The notes: generated by a model not told the origin, from the sequence alone. Counted from the first letter of the stretch, positions 8,380 to 17,828 are shown. The stretch: DNA of 64,000 nt from Bacillota bacterium (GCA_017889635.1 JAGGAC010000002.1:84744-148743), one strand, 5' to 3'. A program made the numbers and translations.

Positions 8380-10512
8380 TTAACAAAACATCTTCTTCTT
8401 CAATTTACCATATTCACTTTGTACATAGCCTTCTGCCCACTCCTGATCAGCAATACTTTCCACTTTGACAGCGCAATATTTATACTCTGGTGTTTTAGAA
8501 ATAGGATCTAAATGGTCGATTGTCAATTCATTACAAGCACCAATCCACCAATGATAGGTCATATACACAGTACCTGTATTCACTCGTTCTGACTCAAGCA
8601 CTCTGGTTATAACTTTGCCCCGGCGCGAAGCTACCCATACAAGCTCTTGATCTTTGATCCCCAACTTTTCCGCATCTGCAGAATTTATCTGTACGCAACC
8701 CGGTTCATCCGCTAATGTTTGAAGAGCTGCACAGTTTCCGGTCATCGTCCGAACAGAATAATGGCCAATCTCTCTTACCGTGCACAATATCAATGGATAT
8801 TCTTTATCCGGCACTTCCTTAGGAGCGCGGTATTCGGCAGCAAACAGCAAACCTTTGCCACTTGGCGTATCAAACTTGTTCCCTTCATACAAATACTTTG
8901 TACCAGGATGGGTTTCACTTGGACAAGGCCACTGAATGCTGCCTAACTCTTCTAGCCGCTTATATGTTACACCATAATAAATCGGGCACAATAATCTGAG
9001 TTCTTCCCAAATTTCCTCGGCATTATTATATTTCATCGGATAACCCATAGCCGTAGACAACAAAGAAATTATCTCCCAATCTGGCTTGACATCGCCTTTA
9101 GGTTCGATTGCCTTATTAAATTTCTGAAACCCTCGGTCAGCAGCCGAATAAACACCCTCATGTTCCCCCCATGAAGTAGCCGGGAAAATAACATCAGCAC
9201 AGAGCGCCGTCTTATTCATAAATATGTCTTGAACAATCACCAATTCCATACTTTCTAAAGCTTCTCTAACCCCAGCTGCATCAGGATCACTTTGCACCGG
9301 ATCTTCGCCGAAAATATAATAAGCTTTTAGTTTACCTTCTTTAACAAGATGCGGCACTTCAGTAAGATGGTAACCAGGTTTAGCAGGTAAACTTACCCCC
9401 CAGGCTTTTTCGAATTTTTTTCTAATTTCCTCATCCTCAACCGATTGATACCCTGGAAACACATTTGGCAATGCACCATGGTCGCAGGCTCCCTGTACAT
9501 TGTTTTGCCCCCGCACCGGGCCTACCCCGACATTGGGCCGACCTAAATTCCCGGTTAATAGCGCTAGCGAAGATAAACCCTTAACAACATCAACAGCTTG
9601 GCCAAATTGCGTTACTCCCATACCCCAAAGAATAGTAGCACTAGAAGCCTTCGCATACATTCGGATTGCTTCCCGAATAGTTTTAGCCGGAATTCCGGTA
9701 ATACCTTCTACATACTCTGGCGTATATTTTTTTACATTTTTTTTGTATTCGGCAAAGCCTTCAGTATAATTGGCTACATATTGCTTATTATATAACTCTT
9801 CTTCAATCAATACATTTCCAAATGCATTAACCAGTGCCATATTAGAACCGTTCTTAAGCGGCAGCCACAAATCAGCAATTTTTGCCTGCTCAGTAAACCG
9901 GGGATCAGCTACAATGATTTTGGCGCCTTTTTCTTTGGCCTTTATAATTCGCCGGGCTACAATCGGATGTGATTCTGCTGGATTATAGCCAAAAACAAAT
10001 ACACACTTCGTATCTTCAATTTCCGGAATAGAATTCGACATAGCGCCATTTCCTAAGGTAGCAGCCAACCCTGATACAGAAGACCCATGGCAGACCCTAG
10101 CACAATGATCAATATTATTGGTCCCTATAGTCGCCCTGGCAAATTTCTGCATAATATAATTGGCCTCGTTACCAGGCCCCCGCGCCGCTCCGGTACACAT
10201 AATTGCATCCGGACCATACTTTTCTTTAATTGACTGCAATTTTCTCGCCGCAAAATCAATTGCTTCCTCCCAAGATACCTCTTCAAATGCATCTGACCTT
10301 TTACGCCGTAAAAGCGGCTTAGTTAAGCGTGCTGTTAATCTTTTAGTATTCTTTAAAAAATCCCATCCGTAATAGCCTTTTAGACATAACTCACTTTCAT
10401 TAGTACGTCCATTGCCAGGTTCAGCACCAATTACCTCGCCATTTTCTACCGTAAGATAAATCTGACAGCCGCTACCACAATAAGGACATATCGTTAGCAC
10501 TTTCTTTGCCAT
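8380..10512 (-). CDS. fdhF: Formate dehydrogenase-type molybdopterin subunit (HDCR-type FdhF, Cys form)
   Basis: 710 residues from the ATG at 10512 (GGGGGA upstream; 8 extra codons in a longer reading lack a site). N-terminal [4Fe-4S] motif CPYCGSGC with a distal ELCLKG, then the bis-MGD oxidoreductase body and a C-terminal dinucleotide-binding domain. CARVCHGSSV places Cys141-His142 where E. coli FdhF has Sec140-His141, so this is the cysteine form and needs no UGA recoding. It is the last gene of hycB-hydA2-hycB-fdhF, the subunit set of the hydrogen-dependent CO2 reductase of acetogens. Expected role: reversible CO2/formate conversion with electrons passed through the ferredoxin-like subunits. 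The complex assignment is inference from gene order; the family is clear. Confidence 0.9.
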   Translation of the reverse strand: MAKKVLTICPYCGSGCQIYLTVENGEVIGAEPGNGRTNESELCLKGYYGWDFLKNTKRLTARLTKPLLRRKRSDAFEEVSWEEAIDFAARKLQSIKEKYGPDAIMCTGAARGPGNEANYIMQKFARATIGTNNIDHCARVCHGSSVSGLAATLGNGAMSNSIPEIEDTKCVFVFGYNPAESHPIVARRIIKAKEKGAKIIVADPRFTEQAKIADLWLPLKNGSNMALVNAFGNVLIEEELYNKQYVANYTEGFAEYKKNVKKYTPEYVEGITGIPAKTIREAIRMYAKASSATILWGMGVTQFGQAVDVVKGLSSLALLTGNLGRPNVGVGPVRGQNNVQGACDHGALPNVFPGYQSVEDEEIRKKFEKAWGVSLPAKPGYHLTEVPHLVKEGKLKAYYIFGEDPVQSDPDAAGVREALESMELVIVQDIFMNKTALCADVIFPATSWGEHEGVYSAADRGFQKFNKAIEPKGDVKPDWEIISLLSTAMGYPMKYNNAEEIWEELRLLCPIYYGVTYKRLEELGSIQWPCPSETHPGTKYLYEGNKFDTPSGKGLLFAAEYRAPKEVPDKEYPLILCTVREIGHYSVRTMTGNCAALQTLADEPGCVQINSADAEKLGIKDQELVWVASRRGKVITRVLESERVNTGTVYMTYHWWIGACNELTIDHLDPISKTPEYKYCAVKVESIADQEWAEGYVQSEYGKLKKKMFC

Positions 10513-10554
10513 TTTTATTCCCCCTACCTGCTTCATGTCCGCACTATCAAATTC

Positions 10555-11049
10555 TTACCCTAAAGCAGCCCGTATCCGTTTATTTTTTATTTCCTCAATC
10601 AAGTCATAACCATGAATCTCATTAATAGCCTTAGTCGGACATACTTTCACACAAGCCGGACTACCATCACTAGTTTTACATAAATCACATTTTATTACTT
10701 TAACCGTCTTAGCGTCGTCGTTGTCGGCGCATAACTCTATAGCCCCATAAGGGCATGCCATAACACACTCCTTGCAACCAATGCATACCCCTTCAACTAC
10801 TTGCACTGAATCGCCGCTTTGAACAAGAGCCGCTTTAGTACACGCCTTAACACACGGAGCATTTTCACAATGCCGGCATTGAATCGGCGTAGTTACCCTT
10901 GCGGTTTTAACAACCTTTAATCTTGCTACAAAACTCTCTGCCGTAAGGCTAGAGAGCGCCCCATCTTTACTGTGCGCTAACGCGCAAGCAATTTCACAAG
11001 TCCGGCATCCAATACACCGTCCTGGATCTGCTACTACAAAGTCATTCAT
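10555..11049 (-). CDS. HycB-type ferredoxin subunit, four-cluster
   Basis: 164 residues, starting at the ATG at 11049 (a GTG three codons earlier is possible). Begins MNDFVVADPGRCIGCRTCEIAC, and contains further Cys groups CRHCENAPCVKAC, CIGCKECVMACPYGA and CDLCKTSDGSPACVKVCP, i.e. up to four [4Fe-4S] clusters as in HycB/DmsB-like electron-transfer subunits. Lies between hydA2 and fdhF in the same operon, so it probably wires the formate site to the hydrogenase. Paralogous to the first gene of the operon. Confidence 0.88.
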   Translation of the reverse strand: MNDFVVADPGRCIGCRTCEIACALAHSKDGALSSLTAESFVARLKVVKTARVTTPIQCRHCENAPCVKACTKAALVQSGDSVQVVEGVCIGCKECVMACPYGAIELCADNDDAKTVKVIKCDLCKTSDGSPACVKVCPTKAINEIHGYDLIEEIKNKRIRAALG

Positions 11050-11166
11050 ACTCCTCACCCCACGCGTATGGTTTTCTTTCCTTATACATTAATTTGTGCC
11101 GCAGTTATTATCCAATAGCGGTCAAACGACAATATCCACCTAACATCCGTTTATCCCTCTATGAAC

Positions 11167-12549
11167 TTATACGGATTTCTTCGGCTTATAGTGAGTATGC
11201 AGCAACTTATGAGCTTGATGACCGAGCGGTTCGCCTAAAAATCTCTGATAAATATCTTGTATTTCCGGATTTTCATGCGATTTGCGAATATATTGCTCTT
11301 TATCATGTTCGTAAATACTGCATCCCCGCCTATCATATGCCTTAATCGAATCATCCTTTAGCAGCATTTTGGGCTGACCGCCGCCACTAATACAACCAGC
11401 TGGACAAGTCATAACCTCCATAAAATGAAAATCAGCTTCGCCTTGCTTTAGATTTTCCAAAATTGGTACAACATTTTTCAAGCCTGCTACCACAACAGTT
11501 TTAAGCTTCAATTCACCAGTATCTAACGTAAGTCTCTTAATACTTTGCTCCCCTCTGGCTGCAGTTACGTCTACATCACTAAGTTGTTTACCTGTAAGCA
11601 TTTCATAGGCAGTACGAATTGCCGCTTCCGTTACCCCGCCAGTTATGCCAAAAATACTGCCGGCTCCGGAGTATACGCCTAACGGCTTATCAAAAGTTTC
11701 TTCCGGCAAGCTACTAAAATCAATCATTGCTTCTTTAATCAAATAAGCTAGTTCCCGAGTTGTCAGTACTGCATCTACGTCTTGATAGCCGCTGGCTTTC
11801 ATCTCCCGCCGTTCAGCCTCAAATTTCTTACAAGTACAAGGCATAATCGCCACACTATATACTCTTTCAGGCTCTACACCATCAACGCTTGCCCCATAAG
11901 TTTTAAACATGCTGCCAGCCATTTGCTGAGGTGATTTACAGCTTGATAAATTATCGATAAACTCGGGATAATGTGTTTCCACAAACTTTACCCAAGCCGG
12001 ACAGCACGATGTAAACATCGGCAACAAACCATGGTTTCTCACTCGGCTTACCAGTTCACTTGCTTCTTCCATAATTGTTAAATCTGCAGCAAAATTTGTG
12101 TCATAAACCCGGTTAAAACCAATCCGCCTAAGTGCCGCCGCCATTTTCCCTGGTACAAGACTGCCAAGCGGCAATCCAAACTCTTCGGCAAGAGCCACTC
12201 TGACAGCTGGAGCGCACTGCACCATCATAAATTTGGTTTTACTCTTAAGCACATCCCTAACTTTTAGCAAATCGCCAATACTATGAGCTGCAAAAAGCGG
12301 CTCCGTTATAAATTCCGGCAAATGCCGAACACTAAGCCTTTTTTGCCGCGAAACATTATGCTTTTCAAACACTGAATCATAGGCACTACATACCTGAATA
12401 CATTGCCCGCACATAACACACTTAGCCTGATTAATAATTTGCGTGCCGCCCTGCTCACCTTCAATAGCATTGACAGGGCATACAGCAGCACATTGACGGC
12501 ATCCGGTACAAAGGTCCGGATCTATTTTTATTCCATCATAAGATTTCAC
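11167..12549 (-). CDS. hydA2: [FeFe]-hydrogenase catalytic subunit (HydA2-like)
   Basis: 460 residues. A GTG start at 12549 with GGGGGA upstream is chosen over the longer reading. Two N-terminal [4Fe-4S] motifs (CTGCRQCAAVCP at 14-25, CVMCGQCIQVC at 44-54) precede the H-cluster domain. All three H-cluster motifs are intact: L1 TSCCPAW (180-186), L2 MPCTCKKFE (236-244) and L3 EVMTCPAGCISGGGQP (378-393). It is a short, monomer-like hydrogenase module without NADH or flavin domains, as in HDCR. In the operon it sits between two HycB genes and upstream of fdhF. Maturation would use HydE encoded at 59116-60150; HydF and HydG are not in the window. Confidence 0.92.
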   Translation of the reverse strand: MKSYDGIKIDPDLCTGCRQCAAVCPVNAIEGEQGGTQIINQAKCVMCGQCIQVCSAYDSVFEKHNVSRQKRLSVRHLPEFITEPLFAAHSIGDLLKVRDVLKSKTKFMMVQCAPAVRVALAEEFGLPLGSLVPGKMAAALRRIGFNRVYDTNFAADLTIMEEASELVSRVRNHGLLPMFTSCCPAWVKFVETHYPEFIDNLSSCKSPQQMAGSMFKTYGASVDGVEPERVYSVAIMPCTCKKFEAERREMKASGYQDVDAVLTTRELAYLIKEAMIDFSSLPEETFDKPLGVYSGAGSIFGITGGVTEAAIRTAYEMLTGKQLSDVDVTAARGEQSIKRLTLDTGELKLKTVVVAGLKNVVPILENLKQGEADFHFMEVMTCPAGCISGGGQPKMLLKDDSIKAYDRRGCSIYEHDKEQYIRKSHENPEIQDIYQRFLGEPLGHQAHKLLHTHYKPKKSV

Positions 12550-12566
12550 TCGATTTCCCCCGCCCA

Positions 12567-13088
12567 CTATATATACTTTTCTTTAACTTCAGCAAGTCGT
12601 TTAGCAGCCGCTATGCGGCGCTCACTCTGGTCTCTACCAATATCCGCAACATACTTTAATGCATTATGCGGACACGCTTCAACACACGCCGGTCCTTGCG
12701 ACCGTTCGCTGCACAAGTCACATTTACTGGCAACAACGGTATTATTTACTGTAATAAGCTCTATAGCACCAAATGGACAAACTAAAATACAGCTCTTACA
12801 GCCAATACAGTTGGTTTCATCAATCACAATCCGGTTACCCTGCTTTTTTATTGCAGAAACCGGACAACTCCTTAGACACAAGGCATCCTCACAGTTACGG
12901 CACTGAACTGGAACACTCACCTCAGGAGTTTTCACAAGATACAAGCGTGACATAATTGGAACATCCATATTTCCAACTGTTTTAATCTCTTTCTTACTAT
13001 GTGCTACAGCACAGGCTACTTCACAAGAACGACAGCCAACACATTTTTTTGCATCGGCTGTCACAAATGAATTTAGATGACTATGCAC
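12567..13088 (-). CDS. HycB-type ferredoxin subunit, first gene of HDCR-like operon
   Basis: 173 residues if started at the GTG at 13088, which has GGGGGA six nt upstream and aligns with the paralogue's start (HLNSFVTADAKKCVGCRSCEVAC). A longer reading from an ATG at 13118 is less likely because it begins upstream of a TATAAT (13105-13110) that looks like the promoter -10. Four Cys groups, including CIGCKSCILVCPFGA and CDLCSERSQGPACVEACP. Ferredoxin-like electron-transfer subunit; its stop lies 18 nt before the hydA2 start. Confidence 0.85.
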   Translation of the reverse strand: MHSHLNSFVTADAKKCVGCRSCEVACAVAHSKKEIKTVGNMDVPIMSRLYLVKTPEVSVPVQCRNCEDALCLRSCPVSAIKKQGNRIVIDETNCIGCKSCILVCPFGAIELITVNNTVVASKCDLCSERSQGPACVEACPHNALKYVADIGRDQSERRIAAAKRLAEVKEKYI

Positions 13089-13104
13089 TTCTAAATCCCC
13101 CATT

Positions 13105-13131
13105 ATTATACTTAACATGTTTTAAAACCAA
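13105..13131 (-). promoter_or_regulatory. Candidate promoter of the HDCR-like operon
   Basis: Minus-strand TATAAT (13110-13105) with a TTGGTT (13131-13126) 15 nt upstream; the spacing is short, consistent with an activator-dependent promoter. Confidence 0.4.
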
Positions 13132-13247
13132 TTTGTTTCATTCTACTTAACATTAAATTACGAGACTAATTGACTCTACTGTCCTCAGCACTTACAATTA
13201 TATCAAATCGCTATCCATACTAATAATACTAATAATATTTGGATTCA

Positions 13248-13262
13248 ATACCTTATAGGTAT
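13248..13262. promoter_or_regulatory. LysR-type operator candidate
   Basis: ATACCTTATAGGTAT, an interrupted palindrome (ATACCT/AGGTAT) of the T-N11-A type, 24 bp before the LysR start and in the divergent region shared with the HDCR-like operon. Confidence 0.5.
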
Positions 13263-13285
13263 GGTTACATCAGGAGGATTCTTTT

Positions 13286-14206
13286 ATGATAAACATGCGT
13301 GAACTAGAATACTTTCTTACTATTGCCCAAGAAGGTAATATCACTACAGCCGCCAAAACTTTACATATGGCCCAGCCTCCGCTTAGCCGCCAAATGAAAC
13401 TGTTAGAAGAAACCTTGGGTACCAAACTTTTTGAGCGCGGCCACCGCAAAATTCAGCTTACCGAAGCCGGCCGCGTACTTAGAAATCGGGGAGAACAGTT
13501 ACTTAAATTAATGGATAATACAATAAAAGAAATTAATGAAATCGAAACAGGCACGCACGGTACTCTATCGCTTGGTACAGCCACTACTTCCGGAGTAACT
13601 ATTCTGCCAAAAGTCGCTCGTATCTTCCGCAATCAATTTCCGGATTTAAAGTTTGAACTGTGGGAAGGAGAATCCATACGAATCATTGAGTTATTAAATG
13701 CCGGTTTAATCGAGATAGGGTTAATACGCTTTTATTTTGATACCGATACTTATGAATCAATTCAACTGCCAAACGAACCAATGGTAGCTGCAATTAACAA
13801 GAATACCGATGATTATATTGACGACAGCCAATCTACAATTAAACTTCGTGATCTAGCAGACAAACCGCTAATGATTCACCGCAAATATGAAGCCCTTCTC
13901 ACTGAATATTGTCAGCAAAATGGTTTTAATCCTTATTTTCTTTGCAAAAGCGACGACATCATGCCAATTTTAGCTTGGGCTGATGCAGGCGTAGGCATAG
14001 CCATTGTACCGCAAGCAGCAATTGGTCTCATCCCAAGTACTTCAACAGTTTTCAAAACAATAATCGATCCCTGTATTGAAACTTCATCAGCCATTATCTG
14101 GATGCGTAGCCGCCGTCTCTCAACCGCAGCCCGCCAATTTTTAACTTTGTTCACAACAATAAATAACGCTACTGAGTCACGCTTCAAATATCAATCTTCT
14201 CCCTAA
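13286..14206 (+). CDS. LysR-family transcriptional regulator, divergent from HDCR-like operon
   Basis: 306 residues. Typical LysR winged HTH at residues 1-60 (MRELEYFLTIAQEGNITTAAKTLHMAQPPLSRQMKLLEETLG), then a two-lobed effector domain with the usual hinge (GTLSLGTATTSGVTILPKV). AGGAGGATT precedes the ATG; an ATG three codons later is an alternative. The divergent position and the palindrome between make it the likely regulator of the hycB-hydA2-hycB-fdhF operon. The effector is unknown. Confidence 0.9.
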   Translation: MINMRELEYFLTIAQEGNITTAAKTLHMAQPPLSRQMKLLEETLGTKLFERGHRKIQLTEAGRVLRNRGEQLLKLMDNTIKEINEIETGTHGTLSLGTATTSGVTILPKVARIFRNQFPDLKFELWEGESIRIIELLNAGLIEIGLIRFYFDTDTYESIQLPNEPMVAAINKNTDDYIDDSQSTIKLRDLADKPLMIHRKYEALLTEYCQQNGFNPYFLCKSDDIMPILAWADAGVGIAIVPQAAIGLIPSTSTVFKTIIDPCIETSSAIIWMRSRRLSTAARQFLTLFTTINNATESRFKYQSSP

Positions 14207-14241
14207 AAAACAACTATCTCACAAAAATTAGCGTATCATAA

Positions 14242-14285
14242 AAAAGTAGATGGCTGTGTTGATATCAACACAGCCATCTACTTTT
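14242..14285. terminator. Bidirectional terminator between LysR and GRE activase genes
   Basis: Perfect 22-bp palindrome (14242-14263 with 14264-14285), A-rich on one flank and T-rich on the other, between convergent genes. Confidence 0.85.
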
Positions 14286-14303
14286 CTTACCACTTTATCA
14301 AGA

Positions 14304-15224
14304 CTACCCCCCAAGCTGGGTGTTTAGTCCGTGCGCTTCAAAAAGCGCCTTGATTCTTTCCTGCCGCTCTGGCGGAATTGGCTCCACATTCAGCTTATAT
14401 TCCATCCCAAGCTGCGCATACTTGACCTTTCCAAACTCATGCACAGCCATAATATCAACTCGTTCTACTGATTTTAACGAACCCAAAAGTTCGGCAATGC
14501 CGTTAAGGGTTTCTTCCGAATCAGTATATCCGGGAATAACAGGCACCCTGATTATCAGGGGTTTACCAATTGCGTCCAAACGTTTTAGGTTTTGAAGAAT
14601 AGGTTCATTGGATACACCGGTATTTCTCTGGTGCGCCGCTAGCTCAATACCCTTAACATCAAACAACAATAGGTCGGCTTCCTCAAGCGCTTTAATGCCT
14701 TCCGGCGACGTTACAAAGCCGCAGGTATCTATCGCCGTATGAATATAATTTTCTTTACACCTTTTGATAAGCTCTAAAACAAACTCAGGATAACAAGTTG
14801 CTTCGCCACCGCCAATAGTTACCCCGCCACCGGAAGAACGGTAAAACTGCTCATCCTTTTTAATCACGGCGAAGAGTTCATCAACAGTGTAGTACTCACC
14901 AAAACGATCTAAAGCACCTGTATAGCATACATCGATACATTTGAAGCAATTCGTGCATAACTGTCGGTCAATATCTAGCCTGACATTGCCCGCATCTGTT
15001 TCAAGCTTAATGGCACCTACAGGACATACTGACACGCAATTCCCGCAGCCCGTGCACTTTGCAGCGCTTACCTTAAGTTCGGGATGAAATTTCTGTCCCT
15101 CGGGATTACAGCACCAGATGCATTTTAACGGGCAGCCTTTTAAAAAAACTGTAGTTCTTATGCCATAGCCATCGACAAATGAACCGTGAATTATATGAAA
15201 TATCGGCGCTCTTACTTCGTCCAT
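14304..15224 (-). CDS. Glycyl-radical enzyme activating enzyme (radical SAM)
   Basis: 306 residues. The radical-SAM motif CPLKCIWC is followed by an inserted two-cluster ferredoxin domain (CTGCGNCVSVCPVGA and CTNCFKCIDVCYTGA), the layout of GRE activases of the PflA-like subfamily used for non-PFL enzymes. GGGEATCYPEF is the SAM-binding GGE region. Expected to cleave SAM and place a radical on the partner enzyme's glycine. It starts 22 nt after the upstream GRE gene stop and has AAGGAGAAC before its ATG, so the pair is co-transcribed. Oddly, the partner lacks the target Gly (see that entry). Confidence 0.92.
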   Translation of the reverse strand: MDEVRAPIFHIIHGSFVDGYGIRTTVFLKGCPLKCIWCCNPEGQKFHPELKVSAAKCTGCGNCVSVCPVGAIKLETDAGNVRLDIDRQLCTNCFKCIDVCYTGALDRFGEYYTVDELFAVIKKDEQFYRSSGGGVTIGGGEATCYPEFVLELIKRCKENYIHTAIDTCGFVTSPEGIKALEEADLLLFDVKGIELAAHQRNTGVSNEPILQNLKRLDAIGKPLIIRVPVIPGYTDSEETLNGIAELLGSLKSVERVDIMAVHEFGKVKYAQLGMEYKLNVEPIPPERQERIKALFEAHGLNTQLGG

Positions 15225-15245
15225 TTTTGTTCTCCTTGTTTAGTG

Positions 15246-17693
15246 TTATACTTCCTCGAACTGCATTCTGGCAATAATATCATTCTGAAGTTCAGGACTT
15301 AGTTCGACAAAGTAAGCACTATAGGTCGCCACCCGAACCAGTAGATCCTTATACTGCTCAGGATGTTTTTGGGCTTCTTTCAGCGTATCGGTGCTCACAA
15401 TGTTGAATTGGATTAAAAATCCGCCGGTTTCACAGTACGTACGGATAAGCGATGCAAATTTCCGAAGTTTCTGGCCATCTTTTAGCGCGTCAGGACTAAA
15501 CCGCATATTCAGAACCGAACCGTTGGTTATTTTTGTATGATCTAATTTTGCTACCGACATCATGGTCGCAGTCGGACCAGCTACGTTTCTTCCCTGATGT
15601 GGCGATATCCCGCCTTCAGCAATTGGCTGACCGGCTTTTCTTCCATCCGGCAGTGCTCCGACAACAAAGCCCAGCGGTATATTCGCGGTTACTGTACCAG
15701 CGGCACAGTTAGATACCGATCCGGCAAAACCTTTCACTTTGCCCACTTCTTTGCTGGCCATGGAAATTACGTCATTAACAATTGCATCGACATATTCGTT
15801 ATCATTGCCGAATTTAGGCGCTGACGACAAAATATGGAGGACTTCTTCTTCGCCTTCAAAGTTTTTAGCCAGAGCATCCAGAACTCGCGCCATAGTAAGT
15901 TTCTTATCTTCAAATACTGCTTTTTTGATCGCCGCCAGCGAATCGCCAACATTAGGCGTTCCGGCCAACGATACCGCGTAAGTAGAGTACGGAGTTCCCC
16001 CATTACATGCATCTCGGCCATTCTTAATGCAGTCATAATAGAGGCTGGATTGAAATGGTATTGGAGCAAATTCAGCAAAAAGCTGTTTATCGACGTTTCT
16101 GAACATTAGGGCTACAGGCATTAACGTTTCTACTTGTTTTTGGAATGCCGCCCATAATTCTTCATATGTTTTGAAATTGCGCGCATCACCAGTTTGGGGA
16201 CCTACTTGTTCGCCAATGATCCGTGAAACACCATTATTTAGTGCCAGTTCCAACAATAGCGGCATATTGACCATTCCTCCAGGAATGTCCAAAGAGTGTC
16301 CGGCTACCGTCGGGCTGTTGCAGCCGGTTATGCCATAGCAACGTGCCAGGTCGATAGGTTTCCCGTCTTTCAGTAGCTGCTGAATAGTCGTCTCATCACT
16401 TAAGAATTTTACTTTTCCACTTAGAGCTTTAGCAACTTCACAAGCTTTCATTACAAAAGCATCAGGAGTTTTCTTATGGATTCGAACGATAATATCTTCC
16501 GAGTTTAAGGCAACTTCCTTCTCAGCTTCCAGGAAAAGATATGATAGTTCGTTGACTGCGTCTTTTCCGTCTGCTGTCAGGCCGCCAAGAACAATGTTCG
16601 CTCCTAACGTAAAACCGGCGAAGAAACTGGCCATTGGAGTAGGATAAGGTATTACCAAGCCATTGGTTTTTATATAAAAAAGTTGGATTAGTTCACGGGC
16701 TAAATCAGGAGTAATAGTTCCTGCTTCTACATCCTTTTTGTATAACGGATACAGGTACTGATCCGCCCGCACGAAACCGTTGCCAGGTCCTGGAGCTTCG
16801 ATTATTAGCACCAGATAAGTTATCCACATCGACTGTAGTGCTTCATAGAAAGTGCGCGCCGGATTAGCCGGAACCCTTTTACAGGTCTCAGCAATAAGTT
16901 CCAGTTCAGCTTTTCTTGTCGCATTAGTTTCTTTTGCAGCCATGTCTTTAGCAAGTTTAGCGTATCTTTCAGCAAACGCCGCCGCCGCTTCGAGTGTAAT
17001 TTTCACGGCGCTAAGATATTGATATTTTTCAAACTCACTGACGTCGGCAAGATTGAGTTTAGCAATTTCTTCGTCAACTTCTTCTTTAATACCGTTTAAA
17101 CCTTTATTGATTATAATTTCATAATCAGCGCTGGAGTGCCCATAGTATTGGTTATTGCCGCAAAAAGCAGCTCCGCCCTGAACTACATTATTGAGTTTCA
17201 AGAGATTTTCTGGTATCCTTGCAGTCCACTTGTCAATAAGTGATTTTCCTTTCCAGTAAGGAAGAAACTCTTGCATTTTTTCTTGCGCTTCTTTTGGTAT
17301 CGGGGCAAATCTGTCAACGTTTCGCGTTGACAGAAGTTCCATTTCTTCCAAATACCAACCGGAGGTTAGTTCTGGCGTCAGCAGACCGCCACGTTGTTTG
17401 CTTGAACCACGGCCTACAATTAGTTCGTCGTTAGCGATGCCAATAGTCATTTCTTTTAAAATCTTAGCCAAAGCCTTGGCTCTTCTGATTGCTTCCGGCT
17501 GCCCTTCGGTTTCTTTGTAGGACTCGGTCATCAGATAGCCTCTCTCGACGCATATCTCAGGAGTTGTGAGCATTTTTTCACGTAAATTTTTAATTCGTTC
17601 TTTTCCAATACTTTGCACTTTGTTTTTCTCTCTCCCTTTTCCTCTTAATTTACTTAAACCTTTTTGAAACTTATTTGAAAGATTTAGGCACAT
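15246..17693 (-). CDS. Glycyl-radical enzyme homologue with Thr at the radical position
   Basis: 815 residues, PFL/GRE superfamily: PFL-like barrel with active-site Cys458 in GCNSPT and C-terminal glycyl-radical domain. The conserved radical loop RVxGY reads RVATYSAYF here: the codon at 15326-15324 is ACC (Thr790), not Gly, while the flanking residues are perfectly conserved. The residues after the Cys (NSP) resemble PFL/benzylsuccinate-synthase types (xSP) rather than the CVE of dehydratases. The reading frame is intact and the activase gene follows directly. Start uncertain: ATG 17693 has AGGAG 12 nt upstream; a GTG 26 codons later also has a purine-rich site. Substrate unknown; without a Gly in cis, normal radical chemistry is not expected. 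Confidence 0.85.
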   Translation of the reverse strand: MCLNLSNKFQKGLSKLRGKGREKNKVQSIGKERIKNLREKMLTTPEICVERGYLMTESYKETEGQPEAIRRAKALAKILKEMTIGIANDELIVGRGSSKQRGGLLTPELTSGWYLEEMELLSTRNVDRFAPIPKEAQEKMQEFLPYWKGKSLIDKWTARIPENLLKLNNVVQGGAAFCGNNQYYGHSSADYEIIINKGLNGIKEEVDEEIAKLNLADVSEFEKYQYLSAVKITLEAAAAFAERYAKLAKDMAAKETNATRKAELELIAETCKRVPANPARTFYEALQSMWITYLVLIIEAPGPGNGFVRADQYLYPLYKKDVEAGTITPDLARELIQLFYIKTNGLVIPYPTPMASFFAGFTLGANIVLGGLTADGKDAVNELSYLFLEAEKEVALNSEDIIVRIHKKTPDAFVMKACEVAKALSGKVKFLSDETTIQQLLKDGKPIDLARCYGITGCNSPTVAGHSLDIPGGMVNMPLLLELALNNGVSRIIGEQVGPQTGDARNFKTYEELWAAFQKQVETLMPVALMFRNVDKQLFAEFAPIPFQSSLYYDCIKNGRDACNGGTPYSTYAVSLAGTPNVGDSLAAIKKAVFEDKKLTMARVLDALAKNFEGEEEVLHILSSAPKFGNDNEYVDAIVNDVISMASKEVGKVKGFAGSVSNCAAGTVTANIPLGFVVGALPDGRKAGQPIAEGGISPHQGRNVAGPTATMMSVAKLDHTKITNGSVLNMRFSPDALKDGQKLRKFASLIRTYCETGGFLIQFNIVSTDTLKEAQKHPEQYKDLLVRVATYSAYFVELSPELQNDIIARMQFEEV

Positions 17694-17828
17694 AAGCTAC
17701 AATCACTCCTACATAATCAGCATTTCAGTTTTTACAACTGCGCCTATATTTAATATATAAAAATTATTTAATTAGGAATTATCCAATAATCTTATTTTCG
17801 AAATCAAATCAGAAATCACCACGACCAG

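Noticed and set aside
10000..10200. Selenocysteine in FdhF
   Set aside because: The active-site codon is a Cys codon (CARVCHG), no in-frame UGA.
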